DNA of 64,000 nt. It comes from Rouxiella sp. WC2420. GTDB taxonomy: Bacteria > Pseudomonadota > Gammaproteobacteria > Enterobacterales > Enterobacteriaceae. Positions 35,885-44,477 of the stretch are shown in pieces; positions within the stretch are counted from its first letter, which is position 1; each line of letters starts with the position of its first letter. A program made the translations under genes and the position numbers. The stretch is from assembly GCF_041200025.1 (NCBI RefSeq), contig NZ_CP165628.1:1674001-1738000 (forward strand), read 5' to 3'. The notes beneath the pieces are model-generated. The model did no database searches, was not told where the DNA came from, and saw nothing but the letters and a program-made list of their open reading frames with translations.

Positions 35885-37570
35885 GTGACTGTCATTAAAT
35901 CTTCAGCATTAAATAATCGCCGTGGGGCAGATGTTCTGTTGGAAACTCTGCACAGTGAAGGTGTCGAATATATCTTCGGCAACCCCGGTACCACAGAACT
36001 TCCACTGATGGATGCTTTGTTACGCCATCCGACGTTGAAATACATCCTCGCCTTGCAGGAAGCCAGCGCAGTGGCGATGGCTGACGGTTATGCCCAGGCC
36101 TCCGGCAAGCCGGGATTTCTGAATTTACACACTGCCGGTGGGCTGGGACACGGCATGGGCAACCTGCTCAATGCCAAAGTTTCACAGACGCCATTGATAG
36201 TGACGGCGGGTCAGCAAGATACCCGCCACTCAATAAGCGATCCGCTTTTATATGACGACTTGGTCAGCATTGCGTCACCGGCGGTGAAATGGGCTCAGGA
36301 TATCTCTAACGCTTCCCAGTTGCCGGTTTTGCTGCGCCGCGCCTTTCATGATTGTAATGCTGCACCAAGCGGGCCGGTATTTCTCTCCTTGCCGATGGAC
36401 ATCATGGATCAGCTGAGTGACGTCAGCATTGGCGAGCGTTCAGAGATTGATCGCCGGGCAGTTGGAGGCTCCTTGCCGCGATTGGCCGAGGTTCTGGCGC
36501 AGTGCACGCCGGGCAAATTAGCGATTATTGCCGGTGATGAAATTCATACCAGCCGTGCGACAGAGCAAACCATCAAGGTGGCAGAACTGTTGAGCGCGCA
36601 CGTTTATGGCTCTTCCTGGCCATCACGGATCCCATATCCGACCTCACACGCTCTGTGGCGCGGCAATATGCCGACAACGGCGACCGGCATCGCCGAAATT
36701 CTCGATAACTACGAGGCGATTTTTGCCCTCGGCGGCAAATCGCTAATCACCATTCTGTACAGTGAAGGACCGGCGGTACCCGATACTTGCGCGGTTTACC
36801 AGCTCTCGGCGGATGTCAATGACCTGGGCCGTTCTTATGCGACCAAGCTATCCATCGTCGGGGATATCAAGGCCTCACTTAATGCCTTTTTGCCGCTGCT
36901 GGAGCAGGCAACGGCGGCGAAGCGTGAAAGATATCAAGCGTTGCTGGCTCAGGCGAGTGACCAGCGGAAATTTGCCCGCGAGCAGTTGGAGAAAATCGTC
37001 GCCGAAAAATTCAGCCTGCCGGTGATAGCGCCGATTGTTGCTGCCCACGAGGTGGTAAGGGCGATTGGCCCCGACGTGACTATCGTCGATGAAGCACTTT
37101 GCGTGTCGCCGCTGATGCGCAAATTCCTTACCAGTCATAATTCCGGGCATTACGCTTTTATGCGTGGCGGTGCATTGGGCTGGGGGATGCCAGCGGCAAT
37201 TGGTTATTCGCTCGGGTTAGGCAAACAGCCAGTGGTATGTCTGGTCGGCGACGGCGCGGCAATGTACTCGCCGCAGGCGATGTGGACCGCTGCCCATGAG
37301 AATCTGCCCATTACCTACGTAGTCATGAACAATCAGGAATACAACATCCTGAAGAACTTTATGCGCGGCCAGGCGCATTATTCCTCTGCACAAACCAGCA
37401 CGTTTATCGCCATGGACATTGTTAATCCCAAAGTTGACTATTTGGCGCTGGCGCAGTCGATGGGGTTGCCGGGGCAACAGATTCGTCGTGCTCAGGATAT
37501 TGCACCGGCCATCGAGGCGGCGATTGCCAGCGGCATGCCGAATCTGATTGAGGTCATTGTCAGCGCGTGA
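35885..37570 (+). CDS. mdlC: ThDP-dependent enzyme, benzoylformate-decarboxylase-like
   Basis: This is a thiamine-diphosphate enzyme of the benzoylformate decarboxylase/acetolactate synthase superfamily. The 561-residue product has the Pyr domain with EYIFGNPGTTELP near residue 30, the catalytic Glu in LALQEASAVAMADGYAQA near 55-72, and a conserved His in FLNLHTAGG. The PP domain carries the metal/ThDP motif GDGAAMYSPQAMWTAAHENLPITYVVMNNQEYN, with GDG near 450. Against benzoylformate decarboxylase the Ser of GNPGS is Thr and the second catalytic His is not found, so the substrate may differ and the symbol is tentative. The GTG at 35885 is chosen over a TTG at 35870 because GGAG lies 9 bases before it. 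Confidence 0.7.
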   Translation: MTVIKSSALNNRRGADVLLETLHSEGVEYIFGNPGTTELPLMDALLRHPTLKYILALQEASAVAMADGYAQASGKPGFLNLHTAGGLGHGMGNLLNAKVSQTPLIVTAGQQDTRHSISDPLLYDDLVSIASPAVKWAQDISNASQLPVLLRRAFHDCNAAPSGPVFLSLPMDIMDQLSDVSIGERSEIDRRAVGGSLPRLAEVLAQCTPGKLAIIAGDEIHTSRATEQTIKVAELLSAHVYGSSWPSRIPYPTSHALWRGNMPTTATGIAEILDNYEAIFALGGKSLITILYSEGPAVPDTCAVYQLSADVNDLGRSYATKLSIVGDIKASLNAFLPLLEQATAAKRERYQALLAQASDQRKFAREQLEKIVAEKFSLPVIAPIVAAHEVVRAIGPDVTIVDEALCVSPLMRKFLTSHNSGHYAFMRGGALGWGMPAAIGYSLGLGKQPVVCLVGDGAAMYSPQAMWTAAHENLPITYVVMNNQEYNILKNFMRGQAHYSSAQTSTFIAMDIVNPKVDYLALAQSMGLPGQQIRRAQDIAPAIEAAIASGMPNLIEVIVSA

Positions 37571-37746
37571 CAGGCAGCACTTTGGCCACTCGCGGCTGAG
37601 TGGAGACATGCGCTGATGCCAAACCGGCAACTTCTATGAGGATTGAAAGATGCCAAGCTTTTGACTAACAGGATAGCGACTGACCTATGACCAGCGTGAG
37701 CAGGAAGTAGCCTCTTTTTTGTGATCTCTCAGTACGGGCATCACTT

Positions 37747-38706
37747 TTATGGCGTGTTTGGTAAAGTTCCTGACGGCTGCCAGCCACCTCCAAGCGCCTT
37801 AAATTTGGCAACAGCTGCGCGCGCCGATTCTGTCTGTGCTTGCGCCCTTGCATCAGAAACCTGCAACAAGGTTTCGTCGTTATGCAGGACATCAATCAGG
37901 TTGGCTGTTCCTTGCTGATAGGCAATAAAAGTAGATTGGCGGGCGCTAGCCAAAGCAGTTTCACCTACGGTAAGCGTTGCCGTCTGTATTTCGCGATTGA
38001 AAAGGGCAGAAAACGCGTTTTCAACATCTTCAGTGGCTTGTAATACTGACAGGCGATAAACGGCAAGCGCCTCTGCTTGCTGACCTTTTGCCTGATCAAT
38101 TTGGGCATTGATACGGCCAAAGTCGAAGAGCCGCCAGCGTAGTCCCAGAACGCCAGCCGACTGGTTGGCACCACTGGAGAAGAGATTGCCGCTCGAAACA
38201 GCCGTAGCGCTGCCAAGCAATGCACTGAGTGAAAACTTCGGATAATACTCACTGATGGCCACACCGATGCGTGCATTTGAGGCTGCGAGACGGCGCTCGG
38301 CGACAATAATATCGGGTCTACGCCGGAGCAGATCGGCAGGCGTTCCCTTTGAGGTCATCTGCGGTACTTGAGGGATGCTGGCCGGCAAAGCCAACTGAGC
38401 ACGATGGGTACCAGGAGGAGTGCCAAGCATAACGTCCAAGGCATTCATCGCGGTATCAAGTCCTGTCTTGATAATCGGCACGGTTGCCTGAAACTGTGAC
38501 AATTCCCCTTCGCTCTGACGGACTAGATACTCGGGAGCCAGCCCTTTGCTTTGGAGTAGCTGCACTTTTTCCAGCAGCGCCTGCTGTGTTGTGACTTGTT
38601 TTTGTGCAATCGCCAGCCGACTTTGTAATCCACGTACAGTGATATAAATATCAGCAGTTTTGGCTGCCACGGCAAGCACTACAATCTGGTAATACTGCCA
38701 TAACTG
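37747..38706 (-). pseudogene. Truncated NodT-family efflux outer-membrane lipoprotein
   Basis: About 310 residues of the C-terminal two thirds of a TolC/NodT-type outer-membrane channel remain. Family features are VRGLQSRLAIAQKQV, the LLRRRPDIIVAERRLAASNARIGVA signature near residue 120 of the remnant, and SALLGSATAV plus TANLIDVLHNDETLL near the end. The signal peptide, lipobox and first channel repeat are missing: the homologous frame runs back only to a TAG at 38707. Just upstream an ATG at 38728 with GGAGG reads MEKSKTLAVMAVL, out of frame, as if an original start had been joined to the middle of the gene by a deletion. No inner-membrane pump genes are beside it. Confidence 0.8.
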
Positions 38707-38766
38707 CTAGGGTCTTACTTTTTTCCATTACTGGCCTCCATGCCACTAAAACCTTCAATTTCAGTA

Positions 38767-39012
38767 TTACACTCTATGTCTCTTAAATCGCACGATCAAT
38801 ATAGAAATCACAAGACTAATAACCAACGCCGCCAGAAACGTGAAATCGACTAACAAGTCTAATGAGTCTTCTATACCTGAGCTGTTGAACCAATTGCCAA
38901 GTGTTGAGGCGAAATTAGGTACGAAAAGTCTTATAAACCAGCCAATCGCAAGGTTCATCAAAACTAACAGCACCAAAAATCCAATTAAGCGTTTGCTCCA
39001 TTTTTTCATCAT
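38767..39012 (-). CDS. Small two-TM protein, probable immunity protein of the DUF2778 effector
   Basis: The 81-residue product has two hydrophobic segments, at about 8-28 (LIGFLVLLVLMNLAIGWFI) and 56-74 (LAALVISLVISILIV), separated by a short acidic loop (SSGIEDSLDLLVD). Its basic N-terminus suggests the cytoplasmic side. It starts within the stop of the DUF2778 gene (ATGA overlap); a second ATG 3 bases later fits the GAGG ribosome site better. L,D-transpeptidase-like T6SS effectors act in the periplasm and are paired with membrane or periplasmic immunity proteins, so this is the natural candidate. The family is not recognised and the role rests on position. Confidence 0.62.
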   Translation of the reverse strand: MMKKWSKRLIGFLVLLVLMNLAIGWFIRLFVPNFASTLGNWFNSSGIEDSLDLLVDFTFLAALVISLVISILIVRFKRHRV

Positions 39013-39491
39013 TTTACCTCTACGGTTCCGTATGCTTTGAGGGTTGAACCAGGAATGCTAATCATGCTTGTCCGTAGCAGCTGGTTATGTAAGTTTTCAA
39101 AGTCAGAACTGCGTTTGAGAGTGATACATCCTTCGCTTAACTTCATTGGCCCTATAGGGTGCAGACGAAAATTGCCGCGTTTGACTCCATCAATAAAAGT
39201 CCAATCATCAATTGTTTCATCTGCACGATACAATGCAAACCATTCTGAGCGGTCCGTGCCATAAACATGCTTAAGAAAAAATTGTCGTATGGCAGCCAAC
39301 TGGCCTCCAGATTGGCGACCAACGATAAAATATTTCCCCTTGGGAATTGGGCCGATATTTACGACAGAGGTAAGATTGGGATTATCACGTCCCTGTTTTT
39401 GGCCAGAGAAAGCCGGAAAGCTGCCTATGCCATAACACTGCAACAATGACTCCGGTTGACTATTTAGGCTGAAGGTACATGTTATCGCCAT
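39009..39491 (-). CDS. DUF2778 / Tlde1-like L,D-transpeptidase T6SS effector
   Basis: The 160-residue product matches the DUF2778 family, to which the T6SS effector Tlde1 belongs. Tlde1 attacks peptidoglycan stems in the target periplasm with an L,D-transpeptidase-like His/Cys site. That site is visible as FRLHPIGPMKLSEGCITL near residues 107-124, with His and Cys 11 residues apart. Other family text is CYGIGSFPAFSGQ near the N-terminus, GPIPKGKYFIVGRQSGG, and WFALYRADETIDDW. There is no signal peptide, as expected for T6SS cargo. It overlaps the small membrane-protein gene and sits about 13.5 kb from vgrG, on what looks like a decayed island. Confidence 0.78.
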   Translation of the reverse strand: MAITCTFSLNSQPESLLQCYGIGSFPAFSGQKQGRDNPNLTSVVNIGPIPKGKYFIVGRQSGGQLAAIRQFFLKHVYGTDRSEWFALYRADETIDDWTFIDGVKRGNFRLHPIGPMKLSEGCITLKRSSDFENLHNQLLRTSMISIPGSTLKAYGTVEVK

Positions 39492-39714
39492 GAGATATCT
39501 CTAACAAATCATCCTAAAATAACAAAAACATTAGTTTAGCAGGAAAGGAAATGTGCAAGGTATCTTAGCCCCTTATAACTTGTAGGTCAGCCCAATAGTT
39601 TGAGATAGGGATTTTTCTTAATCGATTTTTTATTGATGAACACCAAAAAAGATTATATTAAGTTTGGTGTCTATTTTTCTGAAGACGGGCTGTTAATAGA
39701 TGAAAATTTAATAT
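39492..39714. other. AT-rich gap with no gene found
   Basis: I see no coding sequence, RNA gene or clear regulatory element in this stretch, apart from a likely promoter region for the DUF2778 gene. It is AT-rich, like the island DNA around it. Confidence 0.5.
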
Positions 39715-39852
39715 CTACTTGTTTTTAAGACGTATTCTTCGCTTTATTAATTTACCTTGCATATCAAAATACCTATTCGGCCATATTTCACAGGCCTGCA
39801 CTCCTATTGCTTCTGCAATAAGAAGTTCACCTTTTGGCCATGTCCACAGATT
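39715..39852 (-). pseudogene. Ner/Nlp-like phage regulator remnant
   Basis: Reading the minus strand from about 39852 to the TAG at 39715 gives 45 residues: a WTWPKGELLIAEAIGVQ part followed by CEIWPNRYFD and a basic tail. This closely resembles the C-terminal half of Ner-family regulators (phage Mu Ner, enterobacterial Nlp/SfsB), where a WPKGE..IA.ALG...W.IWP.RY segment is diagnostic. The N-terminal half of the helix-turn-helix protein is missing: an in-frame TGA precedes the fragment, directly beside the broken integrase. No start codon can be assigned, so it is called a remnant. Confidence 0.65.
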
Positions 39853-39874
39853 TCACTCTTGGTGTTATATCCCA

Positions 39875-40561
39875 TTAAACGTAGCGCCTTTCCCGTCCCT
39901 GCTGATAATCGTTAATGCGAGTCAAAAGTTCAGGCAATCGTTCGAGTGGCAGAGCAGGGTAATGGCGTTTTAGGGGAGGGGCGGTTACACCGTCGAGATT
40001 GTTAGCGGGATTATTTTCAATCAGCTCCTGATGTACGGCATCACACATGATGCTACAAAGGTGCTGCCGAGTTCGGGACGCGACTTCTAGCAGGCCTTTC
40101 TTCTCAATTCCTTTAAGTAATTCTATGAAATGACGGGACTTGAGTTCTGTTACCGGCAGATTGCCAATGATTGGAAAAATATGATTGTTCAAGCTGGCAA
40201 GTAGACGGTCGGCAGTATTTTGTGACCATTTTTTGTTATTTGCATGCCAGTTAATGGCAACGAATTTAAAAGTTTTTTTAGGACAGTGAATGTTTTTTTC
40301 TACGAGTCGTTGTTGGGCCGGATTGATATTTTGCGTAAGCAATCGTCGAATATCATCACGCTGTTGACGAGCATTAGCGAGAGAGATGAGAGGGTAGGCA
40401 CCTAAGCCAAGGCGAGATTCTTTATTATTGATGCGATATTTGAGATACCAAAGTCAGGAACCGCCTGGATTGATTAAAAGGTATAGACCGAGGGGATCGG
40501 AAACTTTGAAGGGTTTGTCAGAAGGCTTGAGACTGCGGATTTTAGTATCGTTCAGAGACAT
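39875..40561 (-). pseudogene. Truncated P4-type integrase with an in-frame TGA
   Basis: From the ATG at 40561 the frame reads the N-terminal domain of a tyrosine integrase of the P4/DUF4102 type (MSLNDTKIRSLKPSDKPFKV, then SDPLGLYLLINPGGS). A TGA stands at codon 36 (40454-40456), where relatives have a Lys or Arg before LWYLKYR. The frame then continues through RLGLGAYPLISLANAR and the core-binding domain (WSQNTADRLLASLNNHIFP) to a stop at 39875. The catalytic domain with its R..H.R..Y residues is absent. The gene starts 185 bases from the tRNA-Asn 3' end and runs away from it, the usual position of such integrases next to their attachment site. Confidence 0.85.
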
Positions 40562-40703
40562 TTGGTGGTCACTCCATAATCGAACCGAAATGACCCCACA
40601 TCAGACCACCAATTTATCCCGATGCAGAGGGATAATTGAAGATAGGCCGAGAAGAGTGAATAACCGACGAAGGCGCGTGCAGCAAGGGTAAAGCTCGGAA
40701 AGC

Positions 40704-40738
40704 AAAAAGCCCACGCAAGTTTCCTTGTGTGGGCTTCT
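40704..40738 (-). terminator. Terminator of the first tRNA-Asn
   Basis: On the minus strand AAGCCCACACAAG pairs with CTTGCGTGGGCTT around a GAAA loop, followed by a T-run (TTTTT) at 40704-40708. It lies 8 bases past the tRNA 3' end. Confidence 0.9.
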
Positions 40739-40745
40739 CTAAATG

Positions 40746-40821
40746 TGGCTCCCCTGACTGGACTTGAACCAGTGACATACGGATTAACAGTCCGCCGTTC
40801 TACCGACTGAACTACAGAGGA
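40746..40821 (-). tRNA. tRNA-Asn (GUU), first copy
   Basis: The minus strand gives a 76-base tRNA with the acceptor arm TCCTCTG/CAGGGGA, an encoded CCA end, anticodon loop CTGTTAATC with anticodon GUU, and a T arm with GGTTCAAGTCC. It is nearly identical to enterobacterial asparagine tRNA. Identical sequence recurs at 44478-44553. The gene's 3' end faces the integrase pseudogene. Confidence 0.97.
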
Positions 40822-41108
40822 ATCGTTTGAACGGGGCGAATATTAATAGCAGTCGCTTTGCATGTCAAAGAGTTATACCAAATTAAGTTTTATTTGCTGG
40901 TAAAATAGTCAAATCATTGATATTTAGACCAAATGTGTTTGCAAAATCGCCATCTATCAAATGATCAAGTTTCTAAATTGATGATGATCTCTATCCCAGA
41001 GTCTTTCATTCTGCTATCAGACGCTACCCGCATTGATTTGCCTGATCCCGCAAACACTACCATAGTTATCAACTGGTTTAACGAATCCCACGGATTAAGG
41101 AGAGGGTC

Positions 41109-42512
41109 ATGTCTTATTGCTCCGGCCTCGATCGGCGAACGTTACTCAAACTTGGTGCTGCTTTGGGCGCAGGCATAGCGATGAATGCCAGGGCGGGCAA
41201 TAGTTCTGATTTATTACCGGGCAAGACCTCTACAGCGCTGTTGATTCGTCATGCCAACGTGATCACCATGGACCCTAAGCTAGGGAATATTTCTGACGGC
41301 GATGTTTTGCTACGCGATGGGACGATCGTTTCCATCGGTAAAAATATTGCCGCTGAAGGCGCAACAGTGCTCGATGGCGCAGGAATGATCCTGATCCCTG
41401 GTTTGGTCGATGCCCACTGGCATATGTGGAACAGCTTTTTGCGAAACAGCTCGCCATCCCCGCAGGGGGACACTTTCTTTAAGTCACAACTAAAAACCAG
41501 TGCGCATTTTACTCCCGCACTCTCCGCGTTAGGTGTGCGGTTAGGATTGGCAGAAGCTGCAGACGCGGGTATCACTACGGTCAATAACTGGGCGCACAAT
41601 ATTCGCAATCCGGCGTTTGCAGATGCAGAACTTCAGGCGCTGCAATCTAGCGGATTGCGGGCCCGTTTTTGGTATGGCTATCCGCAAGAGCTCGCGGCTA
41701 CTGCGCCGATGGATTTTAAAGATATCGAACGCGTGCAGCAGCAACTGATGGCTGCAGGTCCCCGTCGCGTTAGCCTTGGATTGGCGATTCGAGGTCCTGA
41801 ACGTACTGGACCTAAAATCTGGCAGCAGGAATTTGCATTTGTAAAACAGCATAATTTGCCGATATCAACGCACATCGCTGTGACTCAGGAGATGCAAAAG
41901 AAAAAAGCCATTCAGCAGCTAGTAGATAAAGATCTGCTTAACCCCTCGGTGCAATTGGTTCACGCCACTCATGCCGACGAAAAAGATATTTTGTCCATTA
42001 AAAAAAGCGGTGCTTCAGTATGTTTTACGCCATTGAGTGAGATGCGTGTCGGTTATGGCCTCGCGCCGGTTGCGGCAATGCATCAGGCTAAAATACCGTT
42101 AAGTTTGGGTATCGACACTCTGGTGCTAAGCGGCAACGCCAATCCGTTTATGGTAATGCAAACAGCGTTGAATCTGGCGACCGGAAGCAGCGGCAATGAA
42201 CTGGCATTAACCGCTCGGGATGTATTGTATTGGGCAACGCAGGGCGGGGCGAATGCGATGGGATTAGGCGAGCAAATCGGTTCGATTACTGTTGGCAAAC
42301 GAGCCGATGTAGTGCTGATCGATGCCCGCCGACTTGGCCTGCTGCCGATGATTGATCCAGTGGCAGCTGTAGTTCAGTCCGTAACGCCTGCTGATATTGA
42401 TACGGTAATCGCCGATGGGCGGATCATTAAAAAAGGCGGCAAACTGCAGGATATTGATGTCCCAATGTTAGCAAAAGAGGCGGCTCAGGGGGCGAGGGCG
42501 GTTTTAGGCTAA
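41109..42512 (+). CDS. Tat-exported amidohydrolase family protein
   Basis: The 467-residue product belongs to the metal-dependent amidohydrolase superfamily (chlorohydrolase/cytosine deaminase-like branch). Metal ligands are visible: DAHWHMW near residue 95, ISTHIA near 255, HATHADEKD near 285, and GIDTLVLS near 335. The N-terminus has a twin-arginine signal (DRRTLLKLGAALGAGIAMNARAG), so it is probably exported folded. The substrate is unknown; the family deaminates or dechlorinates ring compounds. It is alone on the plus strand between two tRNA-Asn copies, which suggests acquired DNA. The ATG at 41109 follows AAGGAGAGGGTC. Confidence 0.83.
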   Translation: MSYCSGLDRRTLLKLGAALGAGIAMNARAGNSSDLLPGKTSTALLIRHANVITMDPKLGNISDGDVLLRDGTIVSIGKNIAAEGATVLDGAGMILIPGLVDAHWHMWNSFLRNSSPSPQGDTFFKSQLKTSAHFTPALSALGVRLGLAEAADAGITTVNNWAHNIRNPAFADAELQALQSSGLRARFWYGYPQELAATAPMDFKDIERVQQQLMAAGPRRVSLGLAIRGPERTGPKIWQQEFAFVKQHNLPISTHIAVTQEMQKKKAIQQLVDKDLLNPSVQLVHATHADEKDILSIKKSGASVCFTPLSEMRVGYGLAPVAAMHQAKIPLSLGIDTLVLSGNANPFMVMQTALNLATGSSGNELALTARDVLYWATQGGANAMGLGEQIGSITVGKRADVVLIDARRLGLLPMIDPVAAVVQSVTPADIDTVIADGRIIKKGGKLQDIDVPMLAKEAAQGARAVLG

Positions 42513-42664
42513 AGACAATGATTATGTCTTTCATCGTAATGCCATTTTTATCACCGTGGTTTTCTAAAACCCGTTGTGCGAGAAGCCCTTTATTTGTTTA
42601 AGCAGCGATATAACCCCCTCGTGCAGCGGAAAAATTATAACCATCCCAATTATTATAATGCTTG

Positions 42665-42695
42665 TTAGAATTCAGAGTTTTTTCCTGAATTCTAA
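42665..42695. repeat. 11-base perfect inverted repeat after the amidohydrolase gene
   Basis: TTAGAATTCAG (42665-42675) and CTGAATTCTAA (42685-42695) are perfect complements around a 9-base loop. No strong T-run follows directly, so it may be a weak terminator between the two convergent genes. The remaining 42513-42813 gap holds no gene I can support. Confidence 0.8.
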
Positions 42696-42813
42696 TATTA
42701 TTGTCTAGCACAGTTGCGGTGTATTTCCCAAGAGTGGTTATAACCCTTGCTGGAAAGCTCCGGCCATAGTTTTTTCACTAACACCATCTAACTTTATAAC
42801 GAGGCTTTATTAT

Positions 42814-44121
42814 TTAAAAAGAATCTCTGCGTTTTACGCTGCCAAAAGCGCTCCAGCTCTTACCATCACTCAGTAGCTCTTCGTTTATTTTATTTCCTCT
42901 TGAATCATTAAATCTTTGTTTTAACTTATCACTCTTGCTCAGATGGCCAAAAATTTCAGCATTATTTTCGAAACTATATTCTTTTGGCTGATGTGTTAGA
43001 GTCACAGTACGATCCATGCCACAACGAAGAGCTCCAGGGCCTGTTGCTGCTACAGTAATCCCGACTCTTGCATAGTTAAACAATGTCCCCCCAACCCGCT
43101 TTTGAGAGTAATTAAAACGCTTTTCATTATTAATAGCTTTTGTCAGTAACTCAAATGATTCTTCCTGTGTTATTTCCATAAGCTCAGGCAAGTAATCAAA
43201 ATAAGTAGCGCAGCTTTGGAAAGCGCTATATATTATTTCTGGAAGAGGATGCCAATTCCCCTGGTAGGTTGAGTTAATATGTTCAAAGATTTTTTGGAAT
43301 GTTTTATGGTGAGGTGTTGCTGCAAGAACATTATTATTTATTGTTGGAGTATAGTCGGGTTTTTCTTCTAGATTAATAAGTATTCCACTTGGGCTTTTAA
43401 GCTGGCCGATGGATCTCTTTGTAGCAACATCACAATCTATGCCTAATCCACCATACGCTTCCAATACGGCATATTGCGCGATGTCTTTTGCAGCAGCCAG
43501 GTTTTTCCCGGCACCGGCCATTTCTTGTCTGAAAAATTTATATAAAAGCTTCTTTTCATTGGGATCAAAATCCCATTTTTCGAAAAATCCATCTATATTG
43601 CTAAACGTAATTTTTTTGAATAATGCAGGACTGAGTTCATTATCTAATAAAGTTTTTCTTATAATTTTTTCCGACTCCTTGTTTGTCCAAAGGTAGACCT
43701 TGTGACCTGGGTTCTTTTCGACAAAATCTATGATATTTGATAGCGCGCCTTGGATGTCTATTGAGTATTTTCGCTCTGATGGAGTGCTGTCGAATAAAAA
43801 TTTATCACCTCTATTATTTCGCGTATGAATATTCCAAGCAAGATCTGTTGGTGTTGTGACCGTCGGTGATAAATACAGATGAAAGTGTGCGAGCTGGGGG
43901 ATAGTTTTGCTTGTTTCCGGACTTGTTGGTGGAATGCATTGCAGCGCACTCATTGGCCGTCCTGCAAGGGAGGGGGCGGGAAAATTATCCTCTTTCTGAA
44001 CAACAGAAGTCGGAGTTTTCGAGCTCATAGAGATCTTATCAATAGTTGGAAAGCGTTTATTATGTTGACTTGCTTTACGAATTTCATAAAGTTTATTTTG
44101 ATGAGCGAGTATTTTCAGCAT
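42814..44121 (-). CDS. Glycosyltransferase toxin-like protein with DXD motif
   Basis: The 435-residue product carries a GT-A type sugar-transferase core. The best marker is AVLEAYGGLGIDCDVAT near residues 217-233, the YGG...DXD motif that binds Mn and nucleotide sugar in the TcdA/TcdB-like and Gly_transf_sug families. Before it come PGHKVYLWTNKESEKIIRKTL near 137 and KNLAAAKDIAQ near 205. The first ~80 residues are polar, Ser/Thr/Pro-rich and unlike an enzyme core, as in secreted effectors. No signal peptide is seen. The gene is AT-rich compared with its neighbours and lies between two tRNA-Asn copies, so it is probably acquired. A host-directed effector is likely but unproven. Confidence 0.68.
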   Translation of the reverse strand: MLKILAHQNKLYEIRKASQHNKRFPTIDKISMSSKTPTSVVQKEDNFPAPSLAGRPMSALQCIPPTSPETSKTIPQLAHFHLYLSPTVTTPTDLAWNIHTRNNRGDKFLFDSTPSERKYSIDIQGALSNIIDFVEKNPGHKVYLWTNKESEKIIRKTLLDNELSPALFKKITFSNIDGFFEKWDFDPNEKKLLYKFFRQEMAGAGKNLAAAKDIAQYAVLEAYGGLGIDCDVATKRSIGQLKSPSGILINLEEKPDYTPTINNNVLAATPHHKTFQKIFEHINSTYQGNWHPLPEIIYSAFQSCATYFDYLPELMEITQEESFELLTKAINNEKRFNYSQKRVGGTLFNYARVGITVAATGPGALRCGMDRTVTLTHQPKEYSFENNAEIFGHLSKSDKLKQRFNDSRGNKINEELLSDGKSWSAFGSVKRRDSF

Positions 44122-44343
44122 AGATAGGCTTTCTCGAATAAAGTTTTTAATGTGATTTAAATATTAATAAATATATAAACCTAATTATAAATTACTTTTA
44201 ATATTTTACTGCCATTATTATAACCGATCGGAATATCAGTGTCTTTAGAATCCCTGACATTGCAGTCTGCTTTTAGATGAGAATTATTATTACGTTCCAG
44301 TAGGTCATTGTATTATCAAACCAATTTGACCTCAATTTACCCC
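44122..44343. other. AT-rich upstream region of the glycosyltransferase gene
   Basis: No gene is supported. The stretch is AT-rich and should hold the promoter of the glycosyltransferase gene. It ends where the repeated tRNA-Asn block begins. Confidence 0.5.
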
Positions 44344-44435
44344 CATTTATCCCGACTCGGTGGAATGATTGAAGATAGGCCGAAAGAGTGAGTAACCGAC
44401 GAAGGCGGGTGCAGCAAGGGCAAAGCTCGGAAAGC

Positions 44436-44470
44436 AAAAAGCCCGCGCAAGTTTCCTTGTGCGGGCTTCT
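44436..44470 (-). terminator. Terminator of the second tRNA-Asn
   Basis: Minus-strand AAGCCCGCACAAG pairs with CTTGCGCGGGCTT around GAAA, with a T-run at 44436-44440. It lies 8 bases past the tRNA 3' end. Confidence 0.9.
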
Positions 44471-44477
44471 CTAAATT

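Larger units (their letters stand above)
40613..40872. repeat. Direct repeat, first copy, containing tRNA-Asn
   Basis: About 260 bases here are repeated with few differences at 44344-44605. The shared block includes the GATTGAAGATAGGCCGA and TAACCGACGAAGGCG segments, the terminator hairpin and the complete tRNA-Asn, and ends near the GTGAACGGGGCGAAT-type sequence after it. Both copies have the same orientation. Confidence 0.85.

Noticed and set aside
40933..41178. Plus-strand open frame upstream of the amidohydrolase
   Set aside because: It overlaps the well-supported amidohydrolase start in another frame and has no family features.
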